Shown in pieces: positions 32,964-41,492 of a stretch of DNA of 64,000 nucleotides; position 1 is the first letter of the stretch; each line of letters opens with the position of its first letter. The stretch spans positions 124,001-188,000 of the forward strand of contig CAZAFW010000001.1 in NCBI GenBank assembly GCA_964484935.1, written 5' to 3'. Made by a program: the position numbers and the translations under genes. Source of the DNA: BM714 sp964484935. GTDB lineage: Bacteria; Bacillota; Clostridia; Peptostreptococcales; BM714. The notes beneath the pieces are model-generated. The model searched no databases. It saw nothing but the letters and a program-made list of their open reading frames with translations, and was not told the DNA's origin.

Positions 32964-33998
32964 TCAATAATTACTCTTTGTTGAAACAAAGACACGCTTA
33001 TGTTCATCCAAAGTCTCTATTGCTTTTCCTGTCCCCATTACGACGCAATCCAACGGATTTTCCGCAATTTTTACAGGCATTTCCGTTTCCTTTCTTATAA
33101 GCTCATCCAATCCTGACAAAAGCGCTCCGCCTCCAGTCAGCATTATTCCTGTCTCCATTATGTCTGAAGCCAGTTCCGGTGGACTCTTCTCTAATGTGTT
33201 CTTTATGTTTTCAACGATTACTTTTACAGGTTCTCCAAGAGCATCTTTTATTTCCAATTCATTTATGCTAATGGTTTTAGGCAATCCAGTAACAAGATCC
33301 CGCCCGCTTATTTCCATTTCTTTTATATCGTTTCCGACATATGCTGAACCAACTGTCATTTTTATTTTTTCCGCTGTGCGCTCTCCAATCATCAAACTGT
33401 ATTTTTTTTTCATAAAATTTATTATTGCCTCATCCATCTCATCTCCGCCGACTCTCACCGACCTGTTGCTTACAATACCACCCATGGATATTATTGCCAT
33501 TTCAGTCGTTCCGCCGCCTATGTCGACAACCATGCTTCCTACCGGTTCCCCCACGGGAAGGCCTGAACCTATCGCCGCAGCCATCGGTTCTTCAATGAGA
33601 TACGCTTTTTTTGCTCCTGCAGACATCGCCGCATCAATCACAGCTCTTTTTTCCACTTCAGTCACGCCGCAGGGCACCCCGAGCAATATCCTTGGAGCAA
33701 ATATGAATGTATTTGTTGAAAACGCCTTTTTTATAAAATATCTGAGCATTATTTCAGTAGTGTCGAAATCTGCTATCACGCCATCCCTTAGTGGTCTTAT
33801 TGCTTTTATGTTTCCCGGTGTTCGGCCTATCATAAGTTTTGCTTCGCTTCCCACAGCAAGTATTTCATTTGTGACAGTATCGATTGCAACAACCGAGGGT
33901 TCTCTTATGACTATTCCTGAGCCTTTTACATAGACCAAGGTGTTTGCAGTTCCAAGGTCTATTCCCATATCCTTGGCAAAAAAATTTTTGAAACACAT
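32964..33998 (-). CDS. mreB: Actin-like cell-shape protein MreB
   Basis: A 344-residue bacterial actin that forms membrane-bound filaments directing side-wall synthesis. It has the phosphate 1 motif MGIDLGTANTLVYVKG, phosphate 2 VVDIGGGTTEMAIIS and the adenosine motif MLTGGGALLSGLDELI. The start ATG 33998 follows GGAAGGGGATAGAATA; an upstream in-frame ATG lies before the RBS. First of the mreBCD-mrdA-rodA series and preceded by radC, the classical Firmicutes order maf-radC-mreB. Confidence 0.96.
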   Translation of the reverse strand: MCFKNFFAKDMGIDLGTANTLVYVKGSGIVIREPSVVAIDTVTNEILAVGSEAKLMIGRTPGNIKAIRPLRDGVIADFDTTEIMLRYFIKKAFSTNTFIFAPRILLGVPCGVTEVEKRAVIDAAMSAGAKKAYLIEEPMAAAIGSGLPVGEPVGSMVVDIGGGTTEMAIISMGGIVSNRSVRVGGDEMDEAIINFMKKKYSLMIGERTAEKIKMTVGSAYVGNDIKEMEISGRDLVTGLPKTISINELEIKDALGEPVKVIVENIKNTLEKSPPELASDIMETGIMLTGGGALLSGLDELIRKETEMPVKIAENPLDCVVMGTGKAIETLDEHKRVFVSTKSNY

Positions 33999-34019
33999 TA
34001 TTCTATCCCCTTCCAATAC

Positions 34020-34709
34020 CTAAAATAAGCCATTTTCCTTGAGGCTGTAATAATCGCCGTCCCCTATCACTATATGGTCGAGAACCTTTATGCCTATAAG
34101 GTCTCCCGCCTCGGAGAGTCTCTTTGTTATCTGTATGTCCTCCTGGCTTGGCGACGAATTTCCGCTTGGATGATTATGCATTAGTATTACCGCATTACTG
34201 CTGTAAACAATTGCCGGCTTGAAAACTTCTCTCGGATGAACTATGGAAGCATTTAGGCTTCCTACGGAAATATTTTCATCACGCAGTATCTCGTTTTTTG
34301 TGTTGAGATACAGAACCTTGAAAATCTCCCTGTCAAGAAATCTAAGCTCGCTCATATAGCGGTTTGCCACATCCTTCGGAGAGTGCACATCCACTTTTTT
34401 TATGCCTGTAAGCTTGTCCATTCTCTTCCCAAGTTCAAGAGCCGCCAGAAGCTGGCATGCCTTGGCTTCACCTATTCCGTCAATTTTAACCAGTTCGTCC
34501 ACCCTGCATCTTCCGAGATAAGCTAATCCACTGCGATCTTCACATAATACTCTTCTTGAAAGTTCAATTGCAGACAATCCCTTTTTGCCGGTTCTGAGCA
34601 AAATAGCCAAAAGTTCCGGGTTGGAAAGACTTCCAGCCCCATTTGTCACGAGCTTTTCCCTTGGCCTTTCATCCTCTGGCAATTCCTTCATTCCATATGG
34701 ACTTTTCAT
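34020..34709 (-). CDS. radC: RadC family JAB domain protein
   Basis: A 229-residue protein with a helix-hairpin-helix region (about 20-85, with LVKIDGIGEAKACQLLAALELGKR) and a C-terminal JAB/MPN metalloprotease-like domain carrying HNHPSGNSSPSQED, the expected zinc ligands HxH plus Asp. Its cellular role is not settled despite the name DNA repair protein. The gene starts one base after the stop of maf and is followed by mreB. Confidence 0.93.
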   Translation of the reverse strand: MKSPYGMKELPEDERPREKLVTNGAGSLSNPELLAILLRTGKKGLSAIELSRRVLCEDRSGLAYLGRCRVDELVKIDGIGEAKACQLLAALELGKRMDKLTGIKKVDVHSPKDVANRYMSELRFLDREIFKVLYLNTKNEILRDENISVGSLNASIVHPREVFKPAIVYSSNAVILMHNHPSGNSSPSQEDIQITKRLSEAGDLIGIKVLDHIVIGDGDYYSLKENGLF

Positions 34710-34710
34710 G

Positions 34711-35271
34711 TCATCCCCCTATTTTTTTAAGCTTCTCGGATAGCCTCCCGACAGGAAGCCCGACTACATTGAAATAGTCTCCATTTACAGATTCCACAAG
34801 GGAAGCTCCAAAACCTTGAATTGCGTATCCGCCAGCTTTCCCCATCGGTTCGCCCGTACTGATATAACGCTCTATCTCAAGTCTGCTTAATTGTTTTATT
34901 TTTACAGAAGAATACTCGAAGTAAACCTCTTTTATGTCTTCACTTATTATTGCCACACCGGTATATACCCTGTGCGTCTTTCCACTTATTCTTTCAAGCA
35001 TTTCCACTGCATCCGACTTGTTAGAAGGCTTTCCCAAAACCTTCTCGAAAAAAACGACTGTGTCGGCTCCTATAACAAGGCTTTCCGGGTTTTTGACAAA
35101 TACATCCCATGCTTTTTCAAAAGCCAAAGCCATTACGGTTGTTGCCGGATCGTCTTCTATGGTTATTTCCGATATGCCGCTCGGCATTGAAACGAACTCA
35201 ATGCCAAGCGATTTCAAAATATCGATTCTTCTTTCCGACGCTGACGCCAGAATTATTTGCTTTTTTCCCAC
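34711..35271 (-). CDS. maf: Maf family nucleoside triphosphate pyrophosphatase
   Basis: A 186-residue house-cleaning pyrophosphatase that hydrolyses non-canonical or excess dTTP/UTP-type nucleotides. Family segments: IILASASERRIDILKSLG at the start, VIGADTVVFFEKVLGKP with the catalytic Asp, and YISTGEPMGKAGGYAIQGFG near the end. Translation likely starts at GTG 35271, which has GGGGTGG in front; upstream codons overlap the DUF4321 gene. It is coupled to radC (one-base gap). Confidence 0.93.
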   Translation of the reverse strand: MGKKQIILASASERRIDILKSLGIEFVSMPSGISEITIEDDPATTVMALAFEKAWDVFVKNPESLVIGADTVVFFEKVLGKPSNKSDAVEMLERISGKTHRVYTGVAIISEDIKEVYFEYSSVKIKQLSRLEIERYISTGEPMGKAGGYAIQGFGASLVESVNGDYFNVVGLPVGRLSEKLKKIGG

Positions 35272-35281
35272 TAGACCACCC

Positions 35282-35539
35282 CTAACGGCGGGCAGCCGCC
35301 AAAAGCCCGGCCAACCCTCCAATGAGACCCATTACGTTTACATTGAAAAGCAACCCTATATGAAAATCCAGAACATACAATTTTAAAGAAAAGTTGTCCA
35401 CTCCCAATGGAATGACTTTGGAAAATAAAGGAACAATGCCTGATAGCGCGTTTCCCGCCAGATTACCAAGAATCATCCCTATGACAACAGCAAGCGAAAT
35501 TACTAAAACCGACCTGTTTCCTCTTTTCAAACTCTCCAC
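35282..35539 (-). CDS. DUF4321 family small membrane protein
   Basis: An 85-residue protein with two hydrophobic helices (about 10-30 and 60-83) separated by a short loop with IVPLFSKVIPLGVDNFSLKLYVLDF. This pattern fits DUF4321, a clostridial family found in front of maf-radC-mreB. Function unknown. I start it at GTG 35539, with AAAGGA in front; the frame is open further upstream but into the promoter. Confidence 0.75.
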   Translation of the reverse strand: MESLKRGNRSVLVISLAVVIGMILGNLAGNALSGIVPLFSKVIPLGVDNFSLKLYVLDFHIGLLFNVNVMGLIGGLAGLLAAARR

Positions 35540-35587
35540 TCCCAATCCTTTATAAATGTTGAAATTCCAATATTTCAAACTACAATA

Positions 35588-35616
35588 AGTGTAACATTTC
35601 GCATTTGCCATATCAA
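35588..35616 (-). promoter_or_regulatory. Promoter of the DUF4321-maf-radC-mre operon
   Basis: TTGATA and TACACT with a 17-bp spacer, about 50 bases upstream of the DUF4321 start. No strong terminator is evident on the same strand before rng, so this promoter may drive a run of about 12 kb. Confidence 0.6.
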
Positions 35617-35636
35617 GCGATTTTTAGTGCAATAAA

Positions 35637-35676
35637 AAAAAGCGGAAGCGCTTTTTCAGGCACTTTCCGCTTTTTG
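35637..35676. terminator. Terminator after rnfB
   Basis: AAAAGCGGAA-AGTGC pairs with GCGCT-TCCGCTTTT around an A-rich loop with one bulged base, followed by eight T on the minus strand. It ends the rnf operon and separates it from the DUF4321 promoter. Confidence 0.85.
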
Positions 35677-35678
35677 TT

Positions 35679-36668
35679 TTACTTGAGTTTTATGGCATCC
35701 TTGGGGCATTTTTCAACACATGCTCCGCATCCGATGCATTTTTGGGCATCCACCTTGTGGGGTTTCTTCACTTCTCCCTCGATGGCGTCAACCGGACAAA
35801 CTTTTGTGCAAAGCGTACATCCAATGCATGCTTGCTCGTCAATCTCGGCCTTTTTCCTGTTCTCCAAGTTCCCCGCGATGGCTCCTGTCGGACACTTTTC
35901 AACGCAAATCATGCACTCCGTGCATTTCTCATAATCAATAACCGCCAAATTGTCGACTACATGTATGGCGTCGAAGGGGCAATTTTTTTCGCAAATCTTG
36001 CAAGCTATGCAACCCACATCGCAAGACGCTTTCACTGCCTTGCCTTTATCCTTGCTGTTGCATTCTACTATCACTTCATGTCCGTAAGGAACAAGCGCAA
36101 TTACATTTTTAGGACATGCCTCAATGCAATTTCCACAGGCCGTGCATTTGTCGTCAATTACTTCGGCAATGCCTTTGTCATTTATAAAAATTGCGTCGAA
36201 AGGACATACATCAACGCAAGTGCCCAATCCGAGACATCCGAACGAGCAACTCTTGCTTCCGCCATTTACTATGTTTGCGGCTTTACAATCCTGTATACCT
36301 ATATACTCATATTTTTCTCTTGCATTTTCGCATGTTCCGTTGCAAATGACATGAGCAATCATCTTTGTGCTGTCTTCAACAACCAGTCCCATGATTTCAG
36401 CAACTTTTTCAGCTGTTTCAGCTCCACCTACAGGGCATCCGTTGACTTTGGCTTCGCCTTTTGCCACGGCATTTGCAAATCCGTCGCATCCCGGGTATCC
36501 GCAACCTCCGCAGTTGGCGCCGGGAAGAACTTCTCTTACAGCGACTGCCTTTGGATCTATTTCAACTGCAAACTTCTGTGAGGCATAAGCCAAGCCGGCT
36601 CCAAAAATCAATCCCATTCCACCAAGGCTCAAGGTAGAATAAATCAAGCCGTTAATATTCATATTCAT
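35679..36668 (-). CDS. rnfB: Rnf complex subunit RnfB (polyferredoxin)
   Basis: A 329-residue iron-sulfur subunit of the ferredoxin:NAD+ oxidoreductase. A membrane-anchoring helix (about 6-28) precedes the RnfB-specific 4Fe-4S domain with CGGCGYPGC. Six further ferredoxin-like cysteine groups follow: CLGLGTCVDVCP, CTACGNCIEACP, CIACKICEKNCP, CTECMICVEKCP, CIGCTLCTKVCP and CIGCGACVEKCP. It is thought to be the entry point for electrons from reduced ferredoxin. The multi-cluster form is typical of clostridial and acetogenic Rnf. Last gene of rnfCDGEAB, with a terminator 10 bases after the stop codon. Confidence 0.95.
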   Translation of the reverse strand: MNMNINGLIYSTLSLGGMGLIFGAGLAYASQKFAVEIDPKAVAVREVLPGANCGGCGYPGCDGFANAVAKGEAKVNGCPVGGAETAEKVAEIMGLVVEDSTKMIAHVICNGTCENAREKYEYIGIQDCKAANIVNGGSKSCSFGCLGLGTCVDVCPFDAIFINDKGIAEVIDDKCTACGNCIEACPKNVIALVPYGHEVIVECNSKDKGKAVKASCDVGCIACKICEKNCPFDAIHVVDNLAVIDYEKCTECMICVEKCPTGAIAGNLENRKKAEIDEQACIGCTLCTKVCPVDAIEGEVKKPHKVDAQKCIGCGACVEKCPKDAIKLK

Positions 36669-36680
36669 CACCCTTTCCTT

Positions 36681-37262
36681 TTAGACTAGTCCTGCAAAGC
36701 CCAGAAATGCCATGGACATAAGGCCTGCAGTAATCAGAGCGATCGGGAAACCTTTAAACGGTGCGGGTACATCCGAAATTGCAAGTCTTTCCCGAATTCC
36801 GGCAAATAAAATGATTGCCAAGGAAAAACCCACCGCCGCGCCAAAGGAATGAAAAATCGTCTGGACGAAATTCAGTTTATATTGTATGTTGAGTAGCGCC
36901 AAACCTAGAACGGCACAGTTTGTAGTTATAAGCGGAAGATACACTCCCAATGCCTGATACAATACCGGGCTAAGCTTCTGAAGGACTATTTCAACAAATT
37001 GCACAAGGGCCGCAATTACAAGTATGAATGCGACAGTCTGCAAATACTCTATATGGAAAAAAACCAAAATATACTTTTGTACCAGGTATGTAATCATACC
37101 AGCCAATGTTATAACAAACGTAACGGCCATGCCCATCCCTGTAGCAGTTTCAACCTGTTTTGAAACTCCGAGAAAAGGACAGATTCCCAAAAATCTCGAC
37201 AGGACGAAGTTGTTTACGAGAATCGAACTGACCAGGATAACGAAGATACTAGCGTTTTCCAC
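36681..37262 (-). CDS. rnfA: Rnf complex subunit RnfA
   Basis: A 193-residue integral membrane subunit with six hydrophobic helices, homologous to RnfE and NqrE. The half-channel cysteine motifs expected in this pair are visible in NNFVLSRFLGICPFLGVSK and LITTNCAVLGLALL. Starts with GTG behind GGGGGG. Part of the ion-translocating core; RnfA and RnfE are thought to hold an intramembrane Fe-S cluster. Confidence 0.94.
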   Translation of the reverse strand: MENASIFVILVSSILVNNFVLSRFLGICPFLGVSKQVETATGMGMAVTFVITLAGMITYLVQKYILVFFHIEYLQTVAFILVIAALVQFVEIVLQKLSPVLYQALGVYLPLITTNCAVLGLALLNIQYKLNFVQTIFHSFGAAVGFSLAIILFAGIRERLAISDVPAPFKGFPIALITAGLMSMAFLGFAGLV

Positions 37263-37274
37263 TTCAATCCCCCC

Positions 37275-37871
37275 TTATGACAAACTTTTTTTTGATTTGA
37301 CAACATTATAAAGAGCCAACAATATACCAAGTGCGATGAAGGCTCCTGGAGGAAGTATCATTATGAGAGCCGGCTTGTATGCGAACGGCAGCTGCCATCC
37401 GAACAAGCTTCCTGCTCCAATCAATTCTCTCACAGCTCCCAATACCGTCAATGCCAAGGTAAATCCGATTCCCATTCCCAAACCATCGAAAATGGAATCA
37501 ATCACTGTATTCTTAGATGCAAAAGCCTCGGCTCTTGCAAGTATTATGCAGTTTACCACAATAAGCGGTATGAAAAGGCCCAAAGCCTTGAACAGCGTTG
37601 GCAGATACCCTTCCATCAACATTCCAACAATCGTAACGAAACTGGCAATTACGACTATGAATGCCGGTATTCTGATTTTGCTGGGTATTATTTTCCTCAT
37701 CATTGAAATAACTGCATTCGACGCAACCAGTACAGCAGTGGACGCCAACCCCATTCCTACTCCGTTTATTGCCGATGTTGTAACCGCCAGAGTTGGACAC
37801 ATGCCTAACAATTGAACGAATATGGGGTTTTCATCCAATAATCCATTCTTGAAAATTTTCATTAGATTCAA
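37275..37871 (-). CDS. rnfE: Rnf complex subunit RnfE
   Basis: A 198-residue integral membrane subunit with six hydrophobic helices, paralogous to RnfA and similar to NqrD. The paired Cys motifs are LLGMCPTLAVTTSA and LIVVNCIILARAEAFA. I take the TTG at 37871 as start because GGAGG lies nine bases upstream; the nearest in-frame ATG is nine bases further inside. Part of the rnfCDGEAB operon. Confidence 0.94.
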   Translation of the reverse strand: MNLMKIFKNGLLDENPIFVQLLGMCPTLAVTTSAINGVGMGLASTAVLVASNAVISMMRKIIPSKIRIPAFIVVIASFVTIVGMLMEGYLPTLFKALGLFIPLIVVNCIILARAEAFASKNTVIDSIFDGLGMGIGFTLALTVLGAVRELIGAGSLFGWQLPFAYKPALIMILPPGAFIALGILLALYNVVKSKKSLS

Positions 37872-37891
37872 TATAATTCACCTCCGGATAA

Positions 37892-38467
37892 TTACAGGCC
37901 AGAAACGATCTTGTAGGCTTCAACAGCCATGTTGACGCCTTCCGTGACCGCTTTGGACGTTATGGTAGCTCCGGAAATTGCCTGTATTTCATTTCCGGCG
38001 GCTCCCGCTTTGACAACTGTCAATTCAGATTCGGTGCTCTTTCCCGCATATTGTCCGTAAAAGTCCGGCAAAGTCGCATTCGCTCCAAGACCGGGTGTTT
38101 CCTGATGGCTTCCTACTCTCATTCCAGTGATTTTGCCATCCAACGAAACCCCTGTAATAACCTCAACGCTTCCGCCGAATCCACCCGGCAACGACTTAAT
38201 GGTGTAGCCGACTACACCATCTCCTGTAAGTCCTTCATAAATCTCGACAACCAGTTCATTTTCATCTTTAACCTTGTCTAGCATATCGGCTTCAATTATT
38301 TCAAAAGACTCAGCTTCAGGCAAAACTTCCTGCCTGGACAACTGGCTTGTCAATTCTCTTTGCCCAACAATCTTATCGATGGTGAAATCATAAACAAGAG
38401 ATAGCAATCCCGCCGCAACAGCACATATTAAAAGTAGAATCAATCCTAATTTGCTGATTTCTTTCAT
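37892..38467 (-). CDS. rnfG: Rnf complex flavoprotein subunit RnfG
   Basis: A 191-residue membrane-anchored FMN-binding subunit. One N-terminal helix (about 7-27) is followed by an extracytoplasmic FMN-binding domain with GFGGSVEVITGVSLDGKITG and the covalent flavinylation motif ISGATITSKAV, in which a threonine receives FMN. It overlaps the stop of rnfD by one base. A separate flavin transferase (ApbE) would be needed and is not encoded in this window. Confidence 0.94.
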   Translation of the reverse strand: MKEISKLGLILLLICAVAAGLLSLVYDFTIDKIVGQRELTSQLSRQEVLPEAESFEIIEADMLDKVKDENELVVEIYEGLTGDGVVGYTIKSLPGGFGGSVEVITGVSLDGKITGMRVGSHQETPGLGANATLPDFYGQYAGKSTESELTVVKAGAAGNEIQAISGATITSKAVTEGVNMAVEAYKIVSGL

Positions 38468-39405
38468 TATTTTTTCACACCTCCGAACACATTGGCTTTG
38501 ACATATTTGTCAATCAAAGGCGTTACAATATTCATAAATAGAATGGAGAAAGACACGCCTCCTGGATATCCCCCAAACAGTCTGATTATTACTGTGATTA
38601 AACCGCATCCAACAGCATATATGATTTGCCCCTTTGCCGTCATCGGAGATGATACATAATCCGTAGCCATGAAGATGGCTCCCAAAACTAATCCTCCCGC
38701 TAGCAAATGGAACATCATGTAGTTTATATTGAATCCACCGTAAAACAATGTCAAAACAGCCACAGTACCCATGTATGCAAGAGGAATCCTCAGGCTTATA
38801 ACTCCACGATAGACAAGATAAATTCCTCCTATCAAAAGTGCCAACGCCGAAACTTCACCTATGCATCCTCCTATTTTACCAATGAAAAGATTAAAAATGG
38901 AAACACTTTCAGGCACAATCCTGCTTCCTTTTATAAGCGCAAGAGGAGTCGCCTCGGTTACTGCATCGACCGGGTACTTCCATGTGGTCATTTCAATCGG
39001 CCAAGATGCTATAAGGAATACTCTTGCCGCCAAAGCCGGGTTGATGAAATTATGTCCCAAGCCCCCAAATGCCTGCTTGGCAATTGCTATTGCGAAAATC
39101 GAACCGACGATAGGAATCCAAAACGGAACTTCCGGAGGAAGGTTAAGTGCCAGCAAGAGTCCTGTTACGGCGGCGCTGTAATCCATTACTGTAATGGGTT
39201 GTCTTCTTATATTTTGTATTATTGCTTCAGTCGCCATGGCTGCCGCAACTGACAGCAATACGACAATCAATGTCTGAAATCCGAAGTAATACATTCCTGC
39301 AAGCGTAGCAGGAATGAGAGCTATTACAACATCTCTCATTGTTTTATCAGTCGCTTCTTTCGACCTGATGTGCGGCGATGAAGTGACTATCAATTTTCTT
39401 TCCAT
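38467..39405 (-). CDS. rnfD: Rnf complex flavoprotein subunit RnfD
   Basis: A 312-residue integral membrane subunit with eight to ten helices. It carries the FMN-attachment region VDAVTEATPLALIKG, where the threonine of the EATPLA motif is expected to be flavinylated, and a C-terminal FMATDYVSSPMTAKGQIIYAVGCG segment conserved with NqrB/RnfD. It forms the ion path together with the other membrane subunits. Second gene of the operon. Confidence 0.94.
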   Translation of the reverse strand: MERKLIVTSSPHIRSKEATDKTMRDVVIALIPATLAGMYYFGFQTLIVVLLSVAAAMATEAIIQNIRRQPITVMDYSAAVTGLLLALNLPPEVPFWIPIVGSIFAIAIAKQAFGGLGHNFINPALAARVFLIASWPIEMTTWKYPVDAVTEATPLALIKGSRIVPESVSIFNLFIGKIGGCIGEVSALALLIGGIYLVYRGVISLRIPLAYMGTVAVLTLFYGGFNINYMMFHLLAGGLVLGAIFMATDYVSSPMTAKGQIIYAVGCGLITVIIRLFGGYPGGVSFSILFMNIVTPLIDKYVKANVFGGVKK

Positions 39406-39418
39406 CTTTACCCTCCTG

Positions 39419-40741
39419 TTATTTTGTTTTCCTTCGTTTTGAAAGTATTTCCCTTTTGGCCATTCTTATTGAATGGAGCAAAGGCCGTTTCGAAGGACAA
39501 ATGAAAGAACACGAACCGCATTCGATGCAATCCATTGCATTATTCTTTTCCGCCATATCGAACATTCCGTTCAATGAATAGGCGCTGATTGCAAACGGTT
39601 GAATAAATGAAGGGCATATGTCTACACATTTGCCGCATCTTATGCAAGGATTTGGCTCAGGCAATCTTGCCTGTTCTTCCGTGAATACCAATACACCCGA
39701 TGTAGTCTTGGTCGAGGGCAGGTCATCTGTGAATTGAGCAAAACCCATCATCGGTCCGCCAAGAATGAGTTTTCCCGGCTCGCCTTTGTATCCTCCAGCT
39801 TGAGCTATGATTTCACTGATTCTGGTTCCATTTTTTATCATAATGTTTTTAGGCTCGACAATTCCGTCGCCTGTGACAGTACAAATTCTTTCTATAAGCG
39901 GCATTCCTGTTCTGATTGCCTTCGATATCGCCGACATTGTGGCAACATTGCTTACGACTGCTCCTGCATCCATCGGAAGGGCTCCTGAAGGAACTTCTCT
40001 TTGTGAACATGCGTAAATCAATTGTTTCTCAGATCCTTGCGGGTACTTGGTCTTTACGACCACAACTTGAATACCCGGTAAATCCTTTGCAGCCTCTTTC
40101 ATCGAAAGCACAGCATCCATTTTGTTGTTCTCTATGGCTATGAAGGCTTTCTCAAGTCCCAAGACTTTCATTACTGCCCTTAACCCATAAACAACGTCTT
40201 CCGGAGTCTCAAGCATGAGACGGTGGTCCGATGTCAGATACGGCTCGCATTCCGCTCCGTTTAATATAAGTACATCAATCTTCTTGTCCGGTGGAGGCGA
40301 CAATTTTACTCTTGTCGGGAAGCCCGCCCCGCCCATTCCTACTATTCCGGCTTCGTTGATTATATCGAGTATTTCTTTCGGCTCAAGCATCTCGATATCG
40401 CCCTTGGGAACAACGCTCTCATGAACTTCATTCAAGCCATCGGACTCGATTACGATGCAAGTTCCCGTACCGTTGATAATCATCCTTTTTTCGATTTTCT
40501 TTACCGTTCCGGAAATGCTGCTATGGACTGGCGCAGATACAAATCCGCCCGCTTCACCAATTTTCTGCCCAACCTTGACTTTTTCGCCAACTTCCACAAT
40601 TGCCTTGCAAGGTGCGCCGATGTGTTGCTGAAGGGGAATTACTACGATTTCAGGTTCCAAAGCTTTCTCCACCGGTAAATGTTCTGTCATTTCTTTACTG
40701 TGTGGAGGATGAATGCCTCCCCTGAATGATAAAAGATTCAT
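39419..40741 (-). CDS. rnfC: Rnf complex subunit RnfC (NADH-binding)
   Basis: A 440-residue peripheral subunit of the Rnf complex, the likely site of NAD+ reduction. It begins with the family motif FRGGIHPPHSKE, has the NADH/FMN-binding region with GMGGAGFPTRVKLSPP and VLILNGAECEPYLTSDHRLM, and ends with two 4Fe-4S sites (CIRCGKCVDICP and CIECGSCSFICP). First gene of rnfCDGEAB. Its ATG is about 115 bases after the predicted promoter. Confidence 0.95.
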   Translation of the reverse strand: MNLLSFRGGIHPPHSKEMTEHLPVEKALEPEIVVIPLQQHIGAPCKAIVEVGEKVKVGQKIGEAGGFVSAPVHSSISGTVKKIEKRMIINGTGTCIVIESDGLNEVHESVVPKGDIEMLEPKEILDIINEAGIVGMGGAGFPTRVKLSPPPDKKIDVLILNGAECEPYLTSDHRLMLETPEDVVYGLRAVMKVLGLEKAFIAIENNKMDAVLSMKEAAKDLPGIQVVVVKTKYPQGSEKQLIYACSQREVPSGALPMDAGAVVSNVATMSAISKAIRTGMPLIERICTVTGDGIVEPKNIMIKNGTRISEIIAQAGGYKGEPGKLILGGPMMGFAQFTDDLPSTKTTSGVLVFTEEQARLPEPNPCIRCGKCVDICPSFIQPFAISAYSLNGMFDMAEKNNAMDCIECGSCSFICPSKRPLLHSIRMAKREILSKRRKTK

Positions 40742-40857
40742 TGATACTCACCCCTTTATAAATATTCGTCACATTTATACTCATTATATTGCCAAACAAA
40801 TTACAATATAAATAATATCATGCGAACAAAAAAACACAAAAAAAAAACATATAGTCC
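40742..40857 (-). other. Leader region of the rnf operon
   Basis: About 116 bases between the predicted transcription start and the rnfC ATG, very AT-rich, with a run of ten T near the start on the minus strand. I see no strong hairpin and no known riboswitch core. Confidence 0.4.
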
Positions 40858-40863
40858 ATTAAC

Positions 40864-40892
40864 ATAGTATCTTTAAAGGTTTTTAAAGTCAA
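40864..40892 (-). promoter_or_regulatory. Sigma-A-type promoter of rnfCDGEAB
   Basis: TTGACT (40892-40887) and TACTAT (40869-40864) with a 17-bp spacer, just downstream of the HATPase gene. It gives the rnf operon its own start separate from the upstream regulator-like genes. Confidence 0.65.
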
Positions 40893-40895
40893 TCA

Positions 40896-40913
40896 TTGTT
40901 AATTGCATAACGA
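40896..40913. promoter_or_regulatory. Rex-like operator next to the rnf promoter
   Basis: TTGTTAA-TTGC-ATAACGA resembles the clostridial Rex consensus TTGTTAA-N4-TTAACAA with two mismatches in the second half. It lies four bases upstream of the -35 hexamer. Rex is an NADH/NAD+ sensing repressor in Firmicutes; its gene is not in this window. Assignment is inference from the motif and location. Confidence 0.35.
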
Positions 40914-40935
40914 ATATTCGGAGCGCTTTTGAAAA

Positions 40936-41478
40936 TCATTGTTTGATTTTTTCAAGACCTTCTTTAACATGCTCCTTTATCCAGCAAATTACATCGATAT
41001 TGTTCAACGGCACATCGCCCAAAACTTCTTTGATTTCCCTTGTATCCAATATAAAACATCTTTCATCTATATAATGTCTGTATATGAAATCAACTTTGAT
41101 GTCCGATATCACAACTGTAACAACGGTATCTACAATATTGCCGAGAGGAGCACGGTCAATATGGTCATATCTGAATGAAGCTGTCAGCTCCGTTCCCTTT
41201 CCTACTTCCGATTTCATCTTGAAACTCCCATCGCAATTTTCTGCGGCAGATTTTAACATTGGTATGCCCAATCCAACTTTTCTTGTTGTCCTGCTTGTGT
41301 AGAACGGATTGGTCACTTTTTTAAGCGTTTCCTCATCCATTCCCTTTCCATCGTCTTTGATGCATATTTCAAGAATGTTCTTTTCTATTTTTTCACAAAT
41401 CTCAATTTCAACCAGTTTGGAATCAGCATGGACAGAATTTTGAGCTATGTCCAATATATGCATAGACAATTCCTTCAT
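40936..41478 (-). CDS. HATPase-domain protein (histidine kinase-like), rnf-proximal
   Basis: A 180-residue protein with a GHKL ATPase domain: N box DIAQNSVHADSKLVEI, G1 box DDGKGMDEETL, then FYTSRTTRKVGLGIPMLKSAAENCDG. There is no phosphoacceptor His domain, sensor domain or transmembrane helix; a tail of about 60 residues follows the ATPase part. Proteins of this type occur in clostridia beside DRTGG, PHP and hydrogenase-like genes. It is the last of a set of seven same-strand genes that ends just before the rnf promoter. A regulatory role is inferred only from context. Confidence 0.78.
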   Translation of the reverse strand: MKELSMHILDIAQNSVHADSKLVEIEICEKIEKNILEICIKDDGKGMDEETLKKVTNPFYTSRTTRKVGLGIPMLKSAAENCDGSFKMKSEVGKGTELTASFRYDHIDRAPLGNIVDTVVTVVISDIKVDFIYRHYIDERCFILDTREIKEVLGDVPLNNIDVICWIKEHVKEGLEKIKQ

Positions 41479-41492
41479 TTTAAGTCCCCCTT

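Noticed and set aside
33160..33933. Plus-strand open frame of 257 codons opposite mreB
   Set aside because: Antisense shadow of mreB; it is rich in S, I, P and T and lacks a ribosome binding site or recognisable domain.
35742..36581. Plus-strand open frame of 279 codons opposite rnfB
   Set aside because: Antisense to the Cys-rich rnfB; no homology is visible and the composition reflects the opposite strand.
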